NCBI GenBank assembly: GCA_020632475.1
Contig: JACKFM010000009.1
Span: forward strand, 1-53,112
DNA: 53,112 nt
Reading direction: 5' to 3'
Source of the DNA: Candidatus Omnitrophota bacterium
Lineage (GTDB): Bacteria > Omnitrophota > Omnitrophia > Omnitrophales > Aquincolibacteriaceae
The notes beneath the pieces were generated by a model, which saw only the letters and a program-made list of their open reading frames with translations, was not told the DNA's origin and searched no databases. The first letter of the stretch is position 1; every line of letters begins with the position of its first letter. Of the stretch, positions 1-8,592 are shown piece after piece. Position numbers and translations under genes: made by a program.

Positions 1-92
1 GCCTAGCCATCTTCGTTTCTCCCGCTTCTTTGACTTCGGCCACCCCTTATGAAACAGCATCTAGGGGCTTTGACGTTATTTCGATGCGTTAA
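1..92 (+). CDS. possible C-terminal end of an upstream gene (partial)
   Basis: Frame 3 is open from the window edge to a TAA at 90-92, giving about 29 codons that end eight bases before the next start. The stop sits directly on the AAGGAG ribosome binding site of the following kinase gene, a typical operon junction. The fragment is too short to recognise, and an open frame of this length can occur by chance. Confidence 0.3.
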   Translation, partial: LAIFVSPASLTSATPYETASRGFDVISMR

Positions 93-100
93 GGAGTTTT

Positions 101-1921
101 ATGGCGGTTCAACAGGAAAAGCAAGCGTCTGACTCATTGATTATTCCGCTGCGTCTTTCGCTGCGGTTTAAATTGACTCTGCCCGTTCTTATTTTTGTGA
201 CCCTCATGTTTGTTCTTCTTTTTCAGACAACCTTTCGTCTTGTTCGTCAACTCGTCATTGAAAAAAATAACAGCCGTCTTCTGGCCACAGCCGAAGTCTA
301 TGCCGAGACTCTGAAGGTTCCTATGATTCTCGGTGCTGACCAGGACATTGAAGCCATTATGGAATGGATGGTGACGCGTCCGGATGTTATGGAGGTGCGG
401 CTTGAAGATCAAAACGGAAAAATTAAGCGCAGCATGAATCCCGCAGTCCATTTTCCCGAGACTGTATTAGACCAGTCTTTTTCAGGAGTTTATCCGATCA
501 GCGCAGATTCCTCAGCTGCAGCTGTGCCGATCACAGTCGGCAGCCGCAGACTGGGGCGTGTGCTTGTGCAATTTTCTCAATACGGTTTTAACCTTGAGCT
601 GAAGAGCATTTTTCAGGAACGTGTTTTGATGGCGTTTATCATGATTGCTCTGCTGGCTCTTCTGACGATGGGCATAACCTGGCTGGCCATACGCCCCATG
701 CTGGTTCTAAAACAGACTGTGCGCAAAATTTTGGCGGGCGATTTATCCGCCAGGGCATCCATTCATTCTTTTGATGAAATCCAGGACGTTTCAGAAGCCT
801 TCAATGAGATGGTTTCCCGATTAGGACATAGCATGGATCGTCTCCGGCTTCGCACGGAGGCGCTTGAGGAATCGGAAGAAAAATATCGTCAGATTGTCGA
901 GAATGCCAGTGATATTATTTTTACGCTGACAGTTGATGACGAATTGATCTTGCTCAATAAAGGCTTTTCGGGATGCTCCCGCCAGAGTTTTTTTTCGGGA
1001 ACGGGTTTTGGCCTTTTTCTGTCCTTGAATACCAAAGAATCACAGAAAGTTTTGCGCCAGGCCCTGGATGAAATACATTTTCATAAAAAACCGGTCAACA
1101 ATATTCAGTTAACCCATTTACATCAAAAACGCAAAGAAGAAATTTTCTATTTATTAAATTTAACTCCGGTACTCAATTCCGACGGAGAGATCAGGGTGAT
1201 TCAGGGGGTGATGCGTGATATTACCGAGATCCGCCGCATTGAGATGATGAAAGAATCTCTGGTTCGTGACGTGGCCCATGAGCTTAAGACGCCGGTAGCG
1301 AAATTTCAAATGACCGTGGATTGGCTTGAAAAAGATCTGGCCAGCCGTGACGAAACCGAACGCTATGGACGGGTGTTGCAAATTTTAAAAAATAATACAG
1401 ACCGTCTGATGCACACGATTACAAGTGTTATGGATTTATCCAGACTCGAATCGGGTCTGGACGAAATTGAAAAGATTAAATTTGACCTTCGCGAGGTGCT
1501 TGAACAGATTTTTCAGGATATGGATCCGATGGTCAAGGCCAAGGGCCTGCGGTTTGAAATGGACTTAGGAGATGAGCCTCTTCCGGTGATGGGGGATAAA
1601 CACATGCTCTACCGCCTTTTTGCCAATCTGGTCAGTAATTCTTCTAAATTTACTGATCAGGGGAAAATCGTTGTAAGCGCGCAAAACACCGGTGAAAAAA
1701 TTCTTATTAAGGTCAATGACACCGGCATCGGGGTTGAAGAAAAATATCTGGAATCTATTTTTGACCGTTTTATCCAAAAAACAGCCTCCTCGCTCGGGAT
1801 CGGAGTCGGGCTGACCATCTGTCGTGATATTGCCCGCCTGCATCAAGGTGCTATCTGGGCTGAAAGTCCGGGGCTAGGCAAAGGGACTTCAATTGTATTA
1901 GAATTACCGCTGGCAGTTTAG
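101..1921 (+). CDS. membrane sensor histidine kinase (TM-sensor-TM-HAMP-PAS-HisKA-HATPase)
   Basis: Transmembrane kinase of 606 residues that autophosphorylates on His and passes the phosphate to a response regulator. Visible order: TM1 about 26-45, an extracytoplasmic sensor region about 50-172, TM2 about 175-196, HAMP about 197-245, PAS about 260-380, HisKA with phospho-acceptor His393 in VAHELKTP, then HATPase with N-box NLVSNSSKF, G1 box DTGIG and a G2 box that reads GIGVGL rather than the usual GTGLGL. AAGGAG at 91-96 supports the ATG start. The REC gene follows after about 30 bases and is the obvious partner. Ligand unknown; unlike the six other kinases in the window it has a conventional two-TM sensor, not a 7TM one. 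Confidence 0.93.
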   Translation: MAVQQEKQASDSLIIPLRLSLRFKLTLPVLIFVTLMFVLLFQTTFRLVRQLVIEKNNSRLLATAEVYAETLKVPMILGADQDIEAIMEWMVTRPDVMEVRLEDQNGKIKRSMNPAVHFPETVLDQSFSGVYPISADSSAAAVPITVGSRRLGRVLVQFSQYGFNLELKSIFQERVLMAFIMIALLALLTMGITWLAIRPMLVLKQTVRKILAGDLSARASIHSFDEIQDVSEAFNEMVSRLGHSMDRLRLRTEALEESEEKYRQIVENASDIIFTLTVDDELILLNKGFSGCSRQSFFSGTGFGLFLSLNTKESQKVLRQALDEIHFHKKPVNNIQLTHLHQKRKEEIFYLLNLTPVLNSDGEIRVIQGVMRDITEIRRIEMMKESLVRDVAHELKTPVAKFQMTVDWLEKDLASRDETERYGRVLQILKNNTDRLMHTITSVMDLSRLESGLDEIEKIKFDLREVLEQIFQDMDPMVKAKGLRFEMDLGDEPLPVMGDKHMLYRLFANLVSNSSKFTDQGKIVVSAQNTGEKILIKVNDTGIGVEEKYLESIFDRFIQKTASSLGIGVGLTICRDIARLHQGAIWAESPGLGKGTSIVLELPLAV

Positions 1922-1948
1922 TTTAATGTGAAAGGGAGCTGCATTGAT

Positions 1949-2317
1949 ATGAGTCAAAAAACGGTTTTAATCGTTGATGATGATGATGAGTTGCATACGC
2001 TTTACGGTCTTTATTTAAAGGGCGCTTCTTTCGGATTGATGGAGGCCTATAATGGCCAGGAGGCTTTTGAGCTGATTGCCAAGCAAAGACCGGATTTAAT
2101 TGTGTTAGATATGATCATGCCGGTCATGGACGGCGAAACTTTTTTGCGCAAACTGCATGGAGATGACCGTTATACGGACATTCCCGTGATCATTGCCAGT
2201 GTTAACGATAAGATCGCGCCCGAACTGCTTGATTATCAAAATGTCTGCAGCGTTTTGAAAAAACCCTTTACCATCGACCTCCTCACTAAAACCATCCAAA
2301 AAATGCTTGGCCAATGA
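1949..2317 (+). CDS. single-domain response regulator (REC)
   Basis: A 122-residue stand-alone receiver domain. The acidic pocket is DDDD near residues 10-13, the phospho-acceptor is Asp54 in LDMIMP, the Thr/Ser switch is Ser84 and the conserved Lys is Lys105 in KKPF. No output domain is present, so it probably acts as a phosphorelay carrier or by protein contact. I chose ATG 1949 (GGGAG at 1934-1938, ten bases upstream) over the in-frame GTG at 1928. The stop overlaps the start of the next gene (ATGA), which indicates coupled translation. The kinase just upstream is the likely phosphodonor. Confidence 0.9.
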   Translation: MSQKTVLIVDDDDELHTLYGLYLKGASFGLMEAYNGQEAFELIAKQRPDLIVLDMIMPVMDGETFLRKLHGDDRYTDIPVIIASVNDKIAPELLDYQNVCSVLKKPFTIDLLTKTIQKMLGQ

Positions 2318-4002
2318 GGCCTTACCCCATCGGCGTTATACCGCAGAGCAACACGACTACCCGTAAAGATTTCAAAGCCGTTTTATTTCTAACGGGTTTT
2401 CTGATTTTTTTAACCCCTTTTGCTTTGAGTGAATCCCCTAAATATGATTATGCCATCACCGGCGCGTCAATCTATGACGGTGTTTTGGAGCAGCCGTTTA
2501 CAAGCGATATCGCCGTTCGTGATGGTGATATTGTAAAACTTGGATCTGTCCGGGCCGATGAGGCCGGTGTTTTGATTGATGCGCATGGATGGATTTTAAC
2601 CCCCGGTTTTATTGATACGCATACCCATTCGGATTTTAATCCTCTGATCTATCCGCGTCTTGCCAATAAGCTCCTGCAGGGGGTGACGACCGAAGTCGTC
2701 GGCAATTGCGGCATGTCCGCCACACCTGTTTTAGGCCGGCAGGAAAAACAGATTCATGCGGTTTGGGCCCGTGAAGGAGTCGAGATTCCGGCTTCTTTGA
2801 CCTGGCAGACATTCGGTCAATACCGGGATGTCCTGGAAAAGGCCGGAATGCAAACCGACTTTGCGGTTTTGACCGGACATGGAAATCTGCGTACGGCCGT
2901 TATGGGGCTTGACTCTGGCGTGCCTACTGAGCGCCAGCTTGAAAAAATGAAGACGCTTCTTACCCATGAACTGGAAGCCGGTTCCAGAGGATTATCATTC
3001 GGTCTTGATTATTTGCCGGGCACCTTTGCGGCTATGCCTGAAATCGAAGCTTTGTGTGAAGTGGTTAAAGAACATAATGGTATCTGTGCTTTTCACATTC
3101 GCAGTGAAGGTAACTTTTTGATTGAGTCGATTCAAGAGGTGCTTGCGGTCGCAAGACAGACCGGAGTGAAAACTGAAATCTCACACCTGAAGGCCGGAGG
3201 GAAAAACAATTGGATCAAAATGGATCAGGTTTTTTCGTTAATTGAAACCGCGCGGCAGGAAGGCTTGCAGGTCATGGCCGATGCTTATCCCTACACTGCC
3301 GGATACGCGGAGCTTGCGGCGGTGCTGCCTGATTTTTTGTATCAGCGCAAAGACCGCCTTGCTTTTTTTAAAAACCCCGAAAACCGGCAGGAGATTATCA
3401 AACAACTCACCGGCTATTACGGAGGAACGCGTGACTGGGATCTTGTGCGCATCGGAACCGTTAACGGTTTGTATGGTTCAGACTATCGAGGCCAAAGCAT
3501 TGCTCAAGTCGCAACCGCAGTAAAAAAATCTTCCGAAGCAGTTCTGTTTGACCTGTTATCCCGGAATGATTTTAAAGTCAGCGCATTTTTCTTTTCTCAA
3601 AGTCCGGAAGTCATGGGCCGTGTTTTAAAGAAACCTTATGTGATGATCGGTTCCGACAGCATTGCCGACGGCAGCAGCACTCCACACCCGCGCGCGTTCG
3701 GAACATTTGCAAAATTGCTCAGACAGACACTGGATGAAAAAGATTTTATTTCCACCGGAGAAATGGTGCGCAAGATGACCTCGGCTCCGGCAGAGTTTTT
3801 CGGGCTTAAACGCACAGGAAAAATCCGTGAAGGATACCGGGCCAATTTCGTTTTGTGGAATCCTCAAACGGTCTCTGATCAGGCCACCTATGAGCATCCC
3901 CGCGAGATGAGCCGCGGCATTGAATGGGTTTTTTTAAGCGGGCGTCCGGTTGTTCGCAAAGGGCAGTATGAAGGAGAAACAGCCGGCCGGGTGCTTGCCT
4001 GA
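2314..4002 (+). CDS. N-acyl-D-amino-acid deacylase-type amidohydrolase, exported
   Basis: A 562-residue amidohydrolase-superfamily enzyme of the D-aminoacylase/dihydroorotase-like group, which removes acyl groups from N-acyl-D-amino acids. Metal-ligand motifs are visible: DTHTHSDFN near residue 100, GNCGMS, HIRSEG, EISHLKAGG, DAYPYTAGY and GSDS followed by HPRAFGTF near the C-terminus. The N-terminus holds a hydrophobic stretch (about residues 23-42) that looks like a signal sequence or lipidless anchor, so it probably acts in the periplasm, for example on peptidoglycan-derived or D-amino-acid metabolites. The start overlaps the preceding stop by ATGA and lacks a clear Shine-Dalgarno of its own. 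Exact substrate not inferable. Confidence 0.87.
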   Translation: MRPYPIGVIPQSNTTTRKDFKAVLFLTGFLIFLTPFALSESPKYDYAITGASIYDGVLEQPFTSDIAVRDGDIVKLGSVRADEAGVLIDAHGWILTPGFIDTHTHSDFNPLIYPRLANKLLQGVTTEVVGNCGMSATPVLGRQEKQIHAVWAREGVEIPASLTWQTFGQYRDVLEKAGMQTDFAVLTGHGNLRTAVMGLDSGVPTERQLEKMKTLLTHELEAGSRGLSFGLDYLPGTFAAMPEIEALCEVVKEHNGICAFHIRSEGNFLIESIQEVLAVARQTGVKTEISHLKAGGKNNWIKMDQVFSLIETARQEGLQVMADAYPYTAGYAELAAVLPDFLYQRKDRLAFFKNPENRQEIIKQLTGYYGGTRDWDLVRIGTVNGLYGSDYRGQSIAQVATAVKKSSEAVLFDLLSRNDFKVSAFFFSQSPEVMGRVLKKPYVMIGSDSIADGSSTPHPRAFGTFAKLLRQTLDEKDFISTGEMVRKMTSAPAEFFGLKRTGKIREGYRANFVLWNPQTVSDQATYEHPREMSRGIEWVFLSGRPVVRKGQYEGETAGRVLA

Positions 4003-4023
4003 TCCCTTACAAAAAGCCGAGGG

Positions 4024-4051
4024 TTTACCCCCAATGGATATTTGATATACT
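4024..4051 (+). promoter_or_regulatory. putative sigma70-type promoter of tpx
   Basis: TTTACC at 4024-4029 and TATACT at 4046-4051 are separated by 16 bases and lie about 45 bases before the tpx start. The -10 box is good and the -35 box moderate. There is no promoter-grade signal closer to the gene. Confidence 0.45.
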
Positions 4052-4097
4052 ACCAAAGATCTTTAAACGGAATCATTGCAACCGATAGGAGTTGATT

Positions 4098-4622
4098 ATG
4101 ACAGAAGAAAGACGCGGAGTTGTCACCTTTAAAGGAAATCCTCTGACACTGGTCGGACCCGAAATTAAAGCGGGCGATAAGGCCCCTGATTTTTCGGTTT
4201 TGGCCGGAGATCTGAGCGAAGTTAAATTAGCGAACCTGGCCGGGAAAACGGTTTTAATCAGTGTTGTTCCCTCGTTAGATACGCCGATCTGTGATTTGCA
4301 ATCTAAAAGATTTAATGAAGAGGCCTCAAAGCTTCCGGAGAACATTAAGGTAGTCACCGTCAGCATTGATCTTCCGTTCGCACAGAAACGCTGGTGCGGC
4401 GCAGCCCATGCCGATAAAATTCAGTGTCTCTCCGACCATCGCGAAGCCTCTTTTGGGCAGGCGTTCGGAGTTCTGATTAAAGAATTACGCCTTTTGGCGC
4501 GTTCAATTTTTATTCTTGATCCCCAAGGTACCGTCACTTACGCCGAATACGTCAAAGAGGTGACCGAGCATCCCGATTATGACAAGGCCCTGGCCGTGCT
4601 TAAGTCAGGAGCCTCGGTTTAA
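4098..4622 (+). CDS. tpx: thiol peroxidase
   Basis: Atypical 2-Cys peroxiredoxin of 174 residues that reduces H2O2 and alkyl hydroperoxides with thioredoxin as electron donor. The peroxidatic Cys65 lies in the family motif SLDTPICD and the resolving Cys100 in KRWC, matching the Tpx spacing. The start is ATG 4098, with AGGAG at 4087-4091 six bases upstream; an in-frame TTG two codons earlier is not needed. The gene stands alone between an amidohydrolase and a small secreted protein and has its own promoter-like sequence. Confidence 0.95.
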   Translation: MTEERRGVVTFKGNPLTLVGPEIKAGDKAPDFSVLAGDLSEVKLANLAGKTVLISVVPSLDTPICDLQSKRFNEEASKLPENIKVVTVSIDLPFAQKRWCGAAHADKIQCLSDHREASFGQAFGVLIKELRLLARSIFILDPQGTVTYAEYVKEVTEHPDYDKALAVLKSGASV

Positions 4623-4633
4623 GGAGCCTTTGA

Positions 4634-5047
4634 ATGGTACGCGGCGGCAGCGATTCATCTGAAAACGGCAGACAAAAAAAGCGTTCATTTTGTCTGCCGT
4701 TTTTTATTGTCATTTTAGCCTTGTTTTTTCTGGCCGGCGGTGTAAGGACGGTATTCGCCGAGCTGTTGAGAACCCTGGGGGGAAAGGTGATCTGTGCGGA
4801 TGCTGAAAACAGCCAGTTGTCGGTCGCTTTCCGGCATCCCGCGACCGGAGAGATCAAACCGATGCTTTTTACCATCAATTCCGAAACCGGTTTTAGTGAA
4901 TCCATCCATCTGAGCGATCTTGCGCCGGAGGAGCCGGTTGAAATTGACTATATTGAAAACACTTCAGGCCATTTACTTGCCCGCAGAGTTGCCCGTGTCC
5001 GGCTTTCGGGGCCTCCCGTGGGTCTTGAGAACTACCGCAAAAAGTGA
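4634..5047 (+). CDS. small secreted protein of unknown function
   Basis: A 137-residue product with an N-terminal signal sequence (Lys/Arg-rich stretch then a hydrophobic core about residues 21-42, cleavage expected near VFA-E). The mature part of about 95 residues looks like a small beta-rich domain (GGKVICADAENSQLSV and following), reminiscent of DUF5666/OB-type proteins, but I do not assign a family. AAGGAG at 4621-4626 fits the ATG at 4634. The signal-peptide codons contain a perfect terminator-like inverted repeat. The stop overlaps the GTG start of the TPR gene, so the two are co-translated. Confidence 0.7.
   Translation: MVRGGSDSSENGRQKKRSFCLPFFIVILALFFLAGGVRTVFAELLRTLGGKVICADAENSQLSVAFRHPATGEIKPMLFTINSETGFSESIHLSDLAPEEPVEIDYIENTSGHLLARRVARVRLSGPPVGLENYRKK
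4662..4705 (+). terminator. perfect 16-bp inverted repeat with T-run (terminator/attenuator) inside a signal-peptide coding region
   Basis: The arms 4662-4677 and 4688-4703 are exactly complementary, the loop is 10 bases, and T residues run to 4705. This is the structure of an intrinsic terminator for tpx, whose stop is only 40 bases upstream, yet it lies within codons of the next open frame. It could terminate most tpx transcripts and let a fraction through to the secreted protein. Confidence 0.7.
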
Positions 5048-5853
5048 AATATTTTTCTATCAGGCGTTTTTTTTCCGGTATTTTAATGCTGACGGTCTCT
5101 GTCTGCCCAGTCTCTGCCAATGGATTCGCCGCAGAGGTTCATCCCGGACAGGCTTATTTTGAAGAAGGCATCCGTCTGCGCGAAGATCAGAAATATACGC
5201 AGGCCGAGGCGGCCTTGCGCAGGGCGCTGGAAAAAGAACCGGTGAATTCCGATTACCACCTTGAACTTTCAAAGATTTATGCAGCGCACTACGATGCCTG
5301 GGGGAAATATAAGAATCATCCCAAGGCCCGGGAACTGTTGGATCTGGCAGCTCAATCGCTTGAAAATACGGTGATGCTCCGGCCCGATGACATTGCCGGA
5401 CATTATAATTTAGGCGTGGTCTATAAACGGCAGGGAGAATATGAGAAAGCGCGCGAACAATTTAAAAAGGTACTCGAAAAAGACCCCGATGCCCCGCAGG
5501 CGTGGATGCAGATAGGCGCAACTTATGAAGAACAGGGTTTTTTCGATGATGCCAAAGATGCCTATCTGGCGGCACGGGAGAGAGATTATACCAACCCCGA
5601 GATTCGCGATGCGATTGAAGATTTAAAAGAACTGCGCGAAGACGACCGGCAGAGAATGCAGGCCCGTCAGATTGCTGACCAGAGATTGGCCTATTTGCAG
5701 GGTTTTAGATTTTCCCCCTATAGTCATGCGGACAGTTTTTCACGCACGAGTCCTTCTCAGAGTGCTGCGGCTGTTGCCGCGATTCCGTTTGTGGCCTCAA
5801 TGCTGGTTGAGCAATTCATGAACCGTAAGGCCAAAGAAAAAATGGATTTATAA
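5044..5853 (+). CDS. exported TPR-repeat protein
   Basis: A 269-residue protein with a signal peptide (about residues 1-29, ending GFAAE) and tetratricopeptide repeats between about residues 35 and 190 (units beginning near AYFEEGIRLREDQKY, AGHYNLGVVYKRQGEY and AQAWMQIGATYEEQGF-like positions). TPRs are protein-interaction scaffolds. The C-terminal third is Ala/Ser-rich with a hydrophobic stretch near residue 240 that might reinsert in a membrane. The start is GTG overlapping the previous stop (GTGA). It probably forms a periplasmic pair with the small secreted protein upstream. Confidence 0.8.
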   Translation: MKYFSIRRFFSGILMLTVSVCPVSANGFAAEVHPGQAYFEEGIRLREDQKYTQAEAALRRALEKEPVNSDYHLELSKIYAAHYDAWGKYKNHPKARELLDLAAQSLENTVMLRPDDIAGHYNLGVVYKRQGEYEKAREQFKKVLEKDPDAPQAWMQIGATYEEQGFFDDAKDAYLAARERDYTNPEIRDAIEDLKELREDDRQRMQARQIADQRLAYLQGFRFSPYSHADSFSRTSPSQSAAAVAAIPFVASMLVEQFMNRKAKEKMDL

Positions 5854-5886
5854 CCGGAGTGCGTTGCAGGGGATGAGGTTTAAGCT

Positions 5887-6597
5887 TTGAAGAATATGCT
5901 GAAAGACTATGATGCCATTTTTTTAGACGCGGGAGGAACTCTGCTTTATCCGTATCCGTCGGTGGGTGAGATCTACGCTGAAGTGGCCTTAAAATACGGC
6001 TGCCGCCGGGACGCCGGGGATTTGAATCAAAGTTTCAAAGATGTCTGGCACCGGCATGACGGACTGTCTGAACTGCAGAGTCATTCGGACGAAAAAAAAG
6101 AACGTGATTTTTGGCACCGCATTGTCGCGGAAGTCTTCGGGGATTTTTCGGAATCGAATAAATTTAATGAATTTTTTTCCGAACTCTATGATCTGTTCGC
6201 GACTTCGGCGGTCTGGCGTCTCTACCCTGAAACTCTCGAAGTTTTAAAAGCGTTTAAATCGCTTAAGGCCTGTGTCGCAATCGTCTCCAACTGGGACAGC
6301 CGTCTGATGCATCTGTGCGATGAATTCGGGATAAGTGAACATGTTCATTTTATTTTGGCCTCCGCGGTTTTTGGAGCTGCAAAACCAAGCACTCAGATAT
6401 TTGACGAGGCCCTGCGCCGGTCCGGAATCAGCCGGACAAAAACCCTGCATGTCGGAGACAGTCTTTCCGATGATGTCCAGGGCGCCAGACGTGCCGGCAT
6501 CCGTCCCGTTTTACTGGATCGTCACGACCGCCTTGCGCAGGGACAAGTCGAAAACCGGGATTTTTTGATTATTCGTTCTCTTCATGAACTTCTTTAA
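5887..6597 (+). CDS. HAD-superfamily hydrolase, subfamily IA
   Basis: A 236-residue haloacid dehalogenase-like phosphatase. Motif I is FLDAGGT near the N-terminus, with the nucleophile Asp but Ala-Gly where most phosphatases have a second Asp. Motif II is VSNWD, motif III is the Lys in AAKPS and motif IV is HVGDSLSDDVQGARRAG. The layout resembles the REG-2/HDHD3 group. A TTG at 5887 has GAGG eight bases upstream; ATG 5896 is an alternative start. The Ala in place of the second motif-I Asp may alter catalysis. Substrate unknown. Confidence 0.85.
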   Translation: MKNMLKDYDAIFLDAGGTLLYPYPSVGEIYAEVALKYGCRRDAGDLNQSFKDVWHRHDGLSELQSHSDEKKERDFWHRIVAEVFGDFSESNKFNEFFSELYDLFATSAVWRLYPETLEVLKAFKSLKACVAIVSNWDSRLMHLCDEFGISEHVHFILASAVFGAAKPSTQIFDEALRRSGISRTKTLHVGDSLSDDVQGARRAGIRPVLLDRHDRLAQGQVENRDFLIIRSLHELL

Positions 6598-6704
6598 AAC
6601 CATTCAATCCAAAGAATCATTCTTTTTTCCAGGCGTAACTTGTTTAATACAAAGGTGTTCGGCTTTATCGGAACTCCTGGGATAAAAAAAGGATCCCTGC
6701 TTGA

Positions 6705-6733
6705 TTGACAAAAGAGGCGCCTTTCTCTAAAAT
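6705..6733 (+). promoter_or_regulatory. strong sigma70-type promoter of tRNA-Gly
   Basis: TTGACA at 6705-6710 and TAAAAT at 6728-6733, spaced by 17 bases, lie about 38 bases before the mature tRNA 5' end. Confidence 0.75.
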
Positions 6734-6771
6734 ACCGCCTTTCCAGTAGTTAGGACGAATTTTTTTGTGTT

Positions 6772-6842
6772 GCGAGTGTAGCATAGTGGTAATGCATTGC
6801 CTTGCCAAGGCAACTACGGGGGTTCGATTCCCCCCACTCGCT
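6772..6842 (+). tRNA. tRNA-Gly (anticodon GCC)
   Basis: A 71-nt tRNA. Acceptor GCGAGTG pairs with CACTCGC, the anticodon stem TTGCC/GGCAA encloses the loop TTGCCAA with anticodon GCC, and the T-arm carries GGTTCGATTCC. CCA is not encoded. The 3' half (from 6825) is repeated 171 bases downstream. Confidence 0.95.
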
Positions 6843-7044
6843 TTTTGACAAAGTGAGTTTCGCGGGAATCGAAGGGAGCAGCCACCGCGTTATGATGGAG
6901 ACGTGAAGCGGCGACCTCCTGTCGGTGGATGCGGGAGGTTACCGTAGCGAAGAAAACTTTTGTGGCAGCAAAAGTTGCATTTCGAGCGAAGGAACCGATT
7001 CCCCCCACTCGCTTTTTGACAAAGTGAGTTTCGCGGGAATCGAA
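6825..7044 (+). repeat. 49-bp direct repeat spaced 171 bp, starting in the tRNA-Gly T-loop
   Basis: Positions 6825-6873 and 6996-7044 are the same 49 bases. Each copy starts with the T-loop and 3' end of tRNA-Gly and ends with the reverse complement of a second T-loop-like sequence (GGAATCGAA). The sequence between copies contains stem-loops, for example AACTTTT at 6955-6961 pairing with AAAAGTT at 6970-6976, and ACCTCC at 6914 pairing with GGAGGT at 6934. It looks like a small insertion or duplication at a tRNA 3' end. No integrase is visible. Confidence 0.85.
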
Positions 7045-7256
7045 CCCAGCACAATATTCATTCGGTTTCCCGCTTAGATTTAGAGGTTGTGCTTTGCCGG
7101 TACCACGCCACAAAATTAATAAGAACGTAGTGCTCGGCCTTCAGCAGCAAAATTCTTTGATGTAAGGTATCCCCTTAAATCTTTGTAAAAGTCAGGCCCG
7201 TTGAAGAACGGAAGATACGTGTTTTTTTCAATTTTAAATATTAGAGGTGAATAAGA
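7045..7256. other. non-coding stretch between repeat copy 2 and tig
   Basis: There is no convincing gene here. On the minus strand the segment reads like a degraded tRNA: a T-arm core GGGTTCGATTCCC ends near 7033, and GTGGTACCGGC lies near 7105. The acceptor stem does not pair, so I do not call it a gene. The last 15 bases include the GAGG ribosome binding site of tig at 7244-7247. Confidence 0.4.
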
Positions 7257-8561
7257 ATGTCTGATGCAACGCATACCGAACACGCGGATTCTTTTAAAGC
7301 GACCGTTAAAGATGGAAAAGGGTGTGAGAAACTCTTAAGTATTCACGTAAATGCGGATCTGATCGCGCGCGAATACGATGAGTTTTACCGATCCATGGCT
7401 CCGAAAGCCAAAATTTCAGGTTTCCGTCAGGGCAAGGTGCCCCGCAAAGTGCTTGAAATGCACTATCAACAGGAAGCCCGCGAAGAAGTGCTTAAACATT
7501 TAATTTCCGAGTCTTACCGTTGGGCCGTTAAAGAAAATGAACTCGAACCTCTTTTGATGCCCGACATCCAGGATGTCAAATTTACACCGGCAGAGCTTTC
7601 ATTTAAAGCGAACGTGGAGGTCCGTCCCAAAATTAAGATCAATAAAGTGGAAGGGCTTTCGGCCAAAAAACAAAAATCCGAAGTCAGTGACAAAGAAATC
7701 CAGGAGCAGCTTAACCGCATCCGTGAAGGGTATGCGCAATTTAAGGCTGTGGAAGATCGCGCTGCAAAGATGGGCGATTTTGTGATTGCCGATTACGTTT
7801 GCACGGTGGACGGTAATGAAGTGGATAAGCGCGAGGGCGACTGGCTTGAGATCCGTGAAGATGAGTTTTTGCAGGGCTTTACTAAACAGTTGGTCGGCGT
7901 CAAGGGCGGCGAAACACGTGAAGTGAAGATCAAGTTCCCCGAAAAAATCGGACGCCCGGAATTGCGCGGTAAAGAAGGCGTTTTTACCATGCAGGTTAAA
8001 GAAATTAAGCAGAAAGAATTACCTGCACTGGATGATGAATTGGCTAAAGACGCCGGTGAGTTTAAAACGCTGGATGAATTAAAACAGAAGATTAAAGATG
8101 ATTTGACCAAGAATAAAGATGCCGAAGCCGAGATGCTTTATGAAAAAGAATTGCTTAAAGAGTTGGCTAAGCACAATAAAATCGAGCTTCCCCGAAAACT
8201 TGTGGAGCGGCGTTTGAACTATTTGACGGATCAGGCCAAGCAGGAATTTATGGCCCGCGGCGGATCGGAAGAGGACTTTAAAAAAGAAGAAAAAGAGATG
8301 GCCAAGGAGCTTGAAAAAGAAGCTGCACATCAGGTTCATACGGCGTTTCTGCTCGATGAGATTGCCAACCGGGAGAAGCTGAAAGTCGAAGAACAGGATG
8401 TTAAAGATAAGATGCAGCAGACGGCGGACCGGTTTAAACGTCCCTTTGAAGAGATTGTGAAATATTATGAAGACAAAGAAGATGCCCTTCATAATTTAGT
8501 CGAACAGATTCGTAGTGAGAAGGCCATTGAATTTGTAAAACAACAGGCTAAGGGTAAGTAG
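7257..8561 (+). CDS. tig: trigger factor, ribosome-associated chaperone/PPIase
   Basis: A 434-residue chaperone that binds ribosomal protein L23 at the exit tunnel and shields nascent chains. The ribosome-binding signature appears as GFRQGKVP, followed by an FKBP-type PPIase domain (GDFVIADYVCTVDGNEVD, residues about 170-255) and a long helical C-terminal cradle with charged coils. Length is typical of the family. GAGG at 7244-7247 supports ATG 7257. The clpP gene starts just downstream, the conserved tig-clpP order seen in many bacteria. Confidence 0.97.
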   Translation: MSDATHTEHADSFKATVKDGKGCEKLLSIHVNADLIAREYDEFYRSMAPKAKISGFRQGKVPRKVLEMHYQQEAREEVLKHLISESYRWAVKENELEPLLMPDIQDVKFTPAELSFKANVEVRPKIKINKVEGLSAKKQKSEVSDKEIQEQLNRIREGYAQFKAVEDRAAKMGDFVIADYVCTVDGNEVDKREGDWLEIREDEFLQGFTKQLVGVKGGETREVKIKFPEKIGRPELRGKEGVFTMQVKEIKQKELPALDDELAKDAGEFKTLDELKQKIKDDLTKNKDAEAEMLYEKELLKELAKHNKIELPRKLVERRLNYLTDQAKQEFMARGGSEEDFKKEEKEMAKELEKEAAHQVHTAFLLDEIANREKLKVEEQDVKDKMQQTADRFKRPFEEIVKYYEDKEDALHNLVEQIRSEKAIEFVKQQAKGK

Positions 8562-8592
8562 GATGTCCGAATTTCAAAAACAGGAGGATAAG

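Noticed and set aside
7022..7112. A second tRNA on the minus strand
   Set aside because: A T-arm-like GGGTTCGATTCCC is present, but no 5' sequence pairs with the expected acceptor strand and the anticodon stem does not form.
6814..7113. Minus-strand open frame of 99 codons with an internal duplicated peptide
   Set aside because: It runs through the tRNA-Gly gene and the 49-bp duplicated flank; the repeated peptide is only the translation of the DNA repeat.
8079..8492. Minus-strand open frame of 137 codons
   Set aside because: Antisense to the Lys/Glu-rich C-terminal region of trigger factor, giving a Phe/Leu-rich shadow.
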